NCBI GenBank assembly: GCA_012064415.1
Contig: SSNU01000225.1
Coordinates: 50,861-114,860 of the forward strand
Direction of reading: 5' to 3'
Length of the DNA: 64,000 nt
Origin: Gyrodactylus bullatarudis
Lineage: Eukaryota > Platyhelminthes > Monogenea > Gyrodactylidea > Gyrodactylidae
The notes below the pieces were generated by a model. It ran no database searches, was not told where the DNA came from, and worked only from the letters and a program-made list of their open reading frames with translations. A program made the translations under genes and the position numbers. This document shows, one piece after another, positions 60,798 through 64,000 of this stretch. The first letter of the stretch is position 1. Each line of letters begins with the position of its first letter.

Positions 60798-63431
60798 TCA
60801 CAAGTAAGCCTTGTTTTCTACACTGCAAACAATGAGGTCATCGGAACAGTCTGCTTCGACAGCTATAATTCGGCCGTCTTTTGGAACAAAAGTGAACTTC
60901 AGATAAACGTGATGCTTCAAGTTGAGCAGAACAAAGAATCTAGGATTAATAGATTTTGATTTGTATAGTTTTACAAGAGAGTATTGAAAAAAAAACTTAC
61001 TTGATTCTATTGATACAATTTAGGGATCGCTTGAGGTGAATTTCAAAATATTTGTCTATGATTGAATCAGAGCCATTCTCGTCCAACTCAAGAAGAAGAC
61101 AATAGACCTGATTCATATTGGCAATGGCGTTTAGATCGGTGAAGAGAATGTGAAAGTTTCTAAGATTAACTGCCAAAATCTAAGGGGAAAAACAGAAAAT
61201 GAATAGCGCAATTTGAATTTATCTCAGATTGTAAATAGTCAATTACCAATTATCTGAGCAACATTCGATATAAATCTAAGAACTAAGTATTCCTATTGAT
61301 CTAGATCTGAAATCAAATCTTTGTTCAATGCTTTCCCAAAAATATCAGCATTAGATTATTTCAAATCTTTGTAATCGATAAAAATTTTGAGCTCATAGGT
61401 TGAAAAAAAAGGCGAATAGCAGGGGGCATTTTCGAAATTCCAAAATTGGCTTAATTTTTAGTCGAATAATAATTTTTTATTCCAGCATTTCATAATGGAA
61501 TTCAAAAATAATTTCACTTCCAACTATTCGGAAAAAATTATTGAGTTTTTTGTAAAAATTTATTTGAATCCCCATACATCGTATTATTAAAAGGTAATTT
61601 CAAGAGTTTATTCATTTTTCAAAGTGATTTTGACCCATGATTATTTCAGCATTATTAACGATTAATAATATTTATTACTTGTCATTAATTATAACTTATA
61701 ATAAGTAATTTTTTGATATTTAATTAAGGAAAATTTATAAAAAGGGACAAGGTACCTGACGATACAAGCTAGTTAATACTCACATTGGATAATTCCTCAA
61801 TGGAATATTTGTAGTTGTCACAGGGATTTGGTTGGAATAAACCGCAAGATCGAAAGCTTCTGATCAATATCCTTAAGATGCTTTCAACCAAGGGCTTTTT
61901 GTATTTTTCACAATAGATTTCTAAAATAAAAGTTTCAATCTGAAATTTATTTGTAGCACTAAATAGACAAGACTGACTGTAAAATTTACAGTGTAAATGG
62001 TCCTTAAAATCTAATTAACCAATATTTCAAGAGTAACTTACCAGGATTGAGAGTAACTGAGGAGACGCAGTCAACTTCATTTGAGCAAGTTGCCATTACT
62101 TTGACCAACAACATATTCTGTAGGATGCAGATACTCTGAACGTCTGGTCTGGTATCGTCTCTTCTAATTAGGTAAGGATATTTACTAAAAATTGCAAAAT
62201 GAACAATAATTAATCTCATTTTTCAAAGCAACAATTCCGACTATTCACTATTTATCAATGAACTGGCATATTTTAGCGCTGTCCCTGTAGTTTGGAACGT
62301 AAATAGCATTGGTGTGAGACAAGTTTTCCAAAATTTGATGATATACAATGGGGGGTTCGAATGTGTACCTCGCTGGATCAAATTGGATACATTTCTGTAA
62401 GAGATAACCTTGGAGTGGTTTTATCGATACTTTGGCAAAGCTTTGCGCCAGACTATCCGATAATGAGTGTACCTTGCTGGTCTCTGAATTCATCTCCTCC
62501 AATTTTGTTTCATGTTCTAGTTTCTCTGTGAAATAAATATTTTATTGACATGAAAAACTAAAGGTAAAAATATTAAATAGTGAAAATCTCACGATTTGAA
62601 ATTAAACACTGAGCTTGTTCAATATTAGATCGAATATTTTTCTTGAAAGCTGCAATATTCTTTATTAATTCATAGGCCATCTTTTGTCTGGCATTATAGT
62701 TGGCAATTATGGTCTTTTTAGCCTCCTTTGAACTATCCAAGAGCTCTGACTGCATGGTGATGACTTCCTTGAACTGGAACGACGTGGTAAATTTACAAGA
62801 AAAATTCCGGGATCTCATAGCTCCACTAAAGACGAAAGAATTAGGTCTAACTTTTGACTTACTGACATTTTGTTCTCCATTCTGAAATGGCCATGTCATA
62901 AATACGCTGAAAGATATAGGTATGAGAATTATTCTCGTTGAGAAAGGTTTTGTTCAGTTCGTTATCAAGGGAATTTGGGATTGAAAATAATTCCTGGAGA
63001 ATAGAATGAGATTTCTCCAATAGTTCAGAAGGTAATTTCTTCTGAGGAAGAGGAATTCTTTTGGGCTCGGGAAATTCAAAATCAATGCTTTCATGAGGCT
63101 GAAATAAATGAGTGTCATCATCAGGATTTTTTTCTTTCGATTTACCAACAGGGATATTTTCCTTGTTTTCGTCCAGTGATATACTGCAAGTCGAGAAGGA
63201 TGTGGACATTTGAACATTTTTGTTGAGGTTGTCATCACATTTTCTAAAAATATGGTAAAATCTTGAGAATTACATAATATCCTGTTCACTAATTTCCATC
63301 TCAACACTATCTTCTTGTAAGGTACTGTCACCAAAATACCGGATATCACTTTTATCAGAGAATGAGACTCTTCGTTTCTGAAGAATAAATAAAAATTATT
63401 ATCTTACTAAACAATGTTTCCTATTTTCCAT
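60798..63431 (-). CDS. KNL1: KNL1-like kinetochore scaffold, short form, complete
   Basis: KNL1 (Spc105/Spc7/CASC5) is the outer-kinetochore arm that docks PP1 and, through phosphorylated MELT repeats, the Bub checkpoint proteins. Nine exons (63408-63431, 63274-63377, 62863-63243, 62593-62825, 62249-62525, 62042-62184, 61784-61920, 61001-61179, 60798-60939) join in phase: 1620 nt, 539 residues. Near the N-terminus KRRVSFSDKSDIRYF has the PP1-binding RVSF (11-14) in the same context as animal KNL1, and VEMEIS (35-38) is a single MELT-like motif. A coiled coil follows (about 180-290), then a C-terminal half probably corresponding to the RWD domains that bind Mis12. Three introns are 30, 30 and 37 nt. 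ATTAAA lies 9 bases after the stop. The family call rests mostly on the N-terminal motif and architecture. Human KNL1 is over 2300 residues, so the MELT array is nearly absent. Confidence 0.7.
61360..61600. repeat. Dispersed AT-rich repeat copy within a KNL1-like intron
   Basis: AATCGATAAAAATTTTGAGC and the following GGTTGAAAA, plus TTTTCGAAATTC blocks, match the family described at 10.3 and 57.0 kb. Sits in the intron 61180-61783. Confidence 0.55.
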
Positions 63432-64000
63432 AATCTTGTATTGGGATTTTTATTTAGGTTCGAAATTCAATCTTTATTTTAATAAAAAGAAATTTAAACA
63501 AATATACTTTTGTACTGAAAATTTTTCGTTTTAATTTGTATAGTTAAAAAATTTCAAGTTGAACTTTCTATTTTTATTAACTTAATAAATTAATAATAAG
63601 TCTAATAACTATCTGATCTATTAGATATTCACTATAGTTAAAGCACATCTATGAATGTTACTCATCATTAGAGTTACTGAGGTTAAACCTTTTTTTATCA
63701 ATATGTTATCAATTTATTCATCTGTATGTATTTACAGGGCCTGTACTGCAGTGCAGACTTAATTTTTTCATTTATTTTATAAATTATCTACTTACAAGTA
63801 AAATGAAACTAATATTTTTTTTTTCATCATTGTCAGTATAAAAAAGAATTTTTTTAATTAGAGAAATATATATTTCGCCAGGTCTTATCAATCTCTAATC
63901 CTGGTTCAATTAAATGATTATAATTATTAGTTCAATGAAATTTATGTTAATGAAATTGTAAAATTCTTGAAACACTTCCAATTGATGAAAAACCAAAAAA
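63432..64000. other. Upstream region of the KNL1-like gene
   Basis: AT-rich 5' flank on the minus strand. No CCAAT or TATA box stands out from the background and no coding sequence was seen to the window edge. Confidence 0.4.

Overview
This is eukaryotic, AT-rich DNA (roughly two thirds A+T or more) from an invertebrate animal. Gene density is low, interspersed repeats are plentiful and genes are split by GT-AG introns. Several introns are extremely short (30, 30, 35 and 37 nt). That feature, a tRNA-headed SINE carrying a hammerhead-like motif, Penelope-like retroelement remains and a cluster of divergent CAP-like secreted proteins would fit a flatworm. This is inference only; other invertebrates cannot be excluded.

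Left part (1-26 kb): a minus-strand TIA-1/TIAR-type RNA-binding protein gene whose exons lie at 25.9, 10.9, 9.4, 9.2, 7.7, 5.8 and 4.0 kb. It appears to run off the left edge. Its exons join in phase to give RRM2 and most of RRM3, but no RRM1 exon was found. The introns hold a 281-bp exact repeat present twice, a perfect 46-bp-arm foldback, tRNA-like relics and ribozyme-like motifs. A broken Penelope-like reverse transcriptase (26.6-27.9 kb) and a TTAA-containing palindromic element (28.06-28.35 kb) follow.

Middle (32-45 kb): three small intronless genes for divergent CAP/venom-allergen-like secreted proteins, then two well-conserved plus-strand genes. These are ribosomal protein S6 kinase (4 exons, 548 aa, complete) and the histone H2B E3 ubiquitin ligase Bre1/RNF20 (6 exons found, about 997 aa, first ATG exon not located).

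Right part (45-64 kb): 13 kb of mostly non-coding repeat-rich DNA with two hammerhead-like motifs around 51 kb, a tRNA-like SINE inside a 22-bp inverted repeat, and a possible small secreted protein with CCAAT and TATA boxes. A short precursor for two LRI-amide neuropeptides lies at 58.4 kb and a LINE remnant at 60.3 kb. At the right end is a complete minus-strand gene in nine exons for a short KNL1-like kinetochore scaffold (539 aa) with an N-terminal RVSF PP1-docking motif.

The conserved genes act in unrelated processes (stress-granule RNA binding, TOR signalling, chromatin ubiquitination, kinetochore assembly), so no operon-like logic is apparent. The most interesting thread is the repeated association of hammerhead-ribozyme-like motifs with several dispersed element families.
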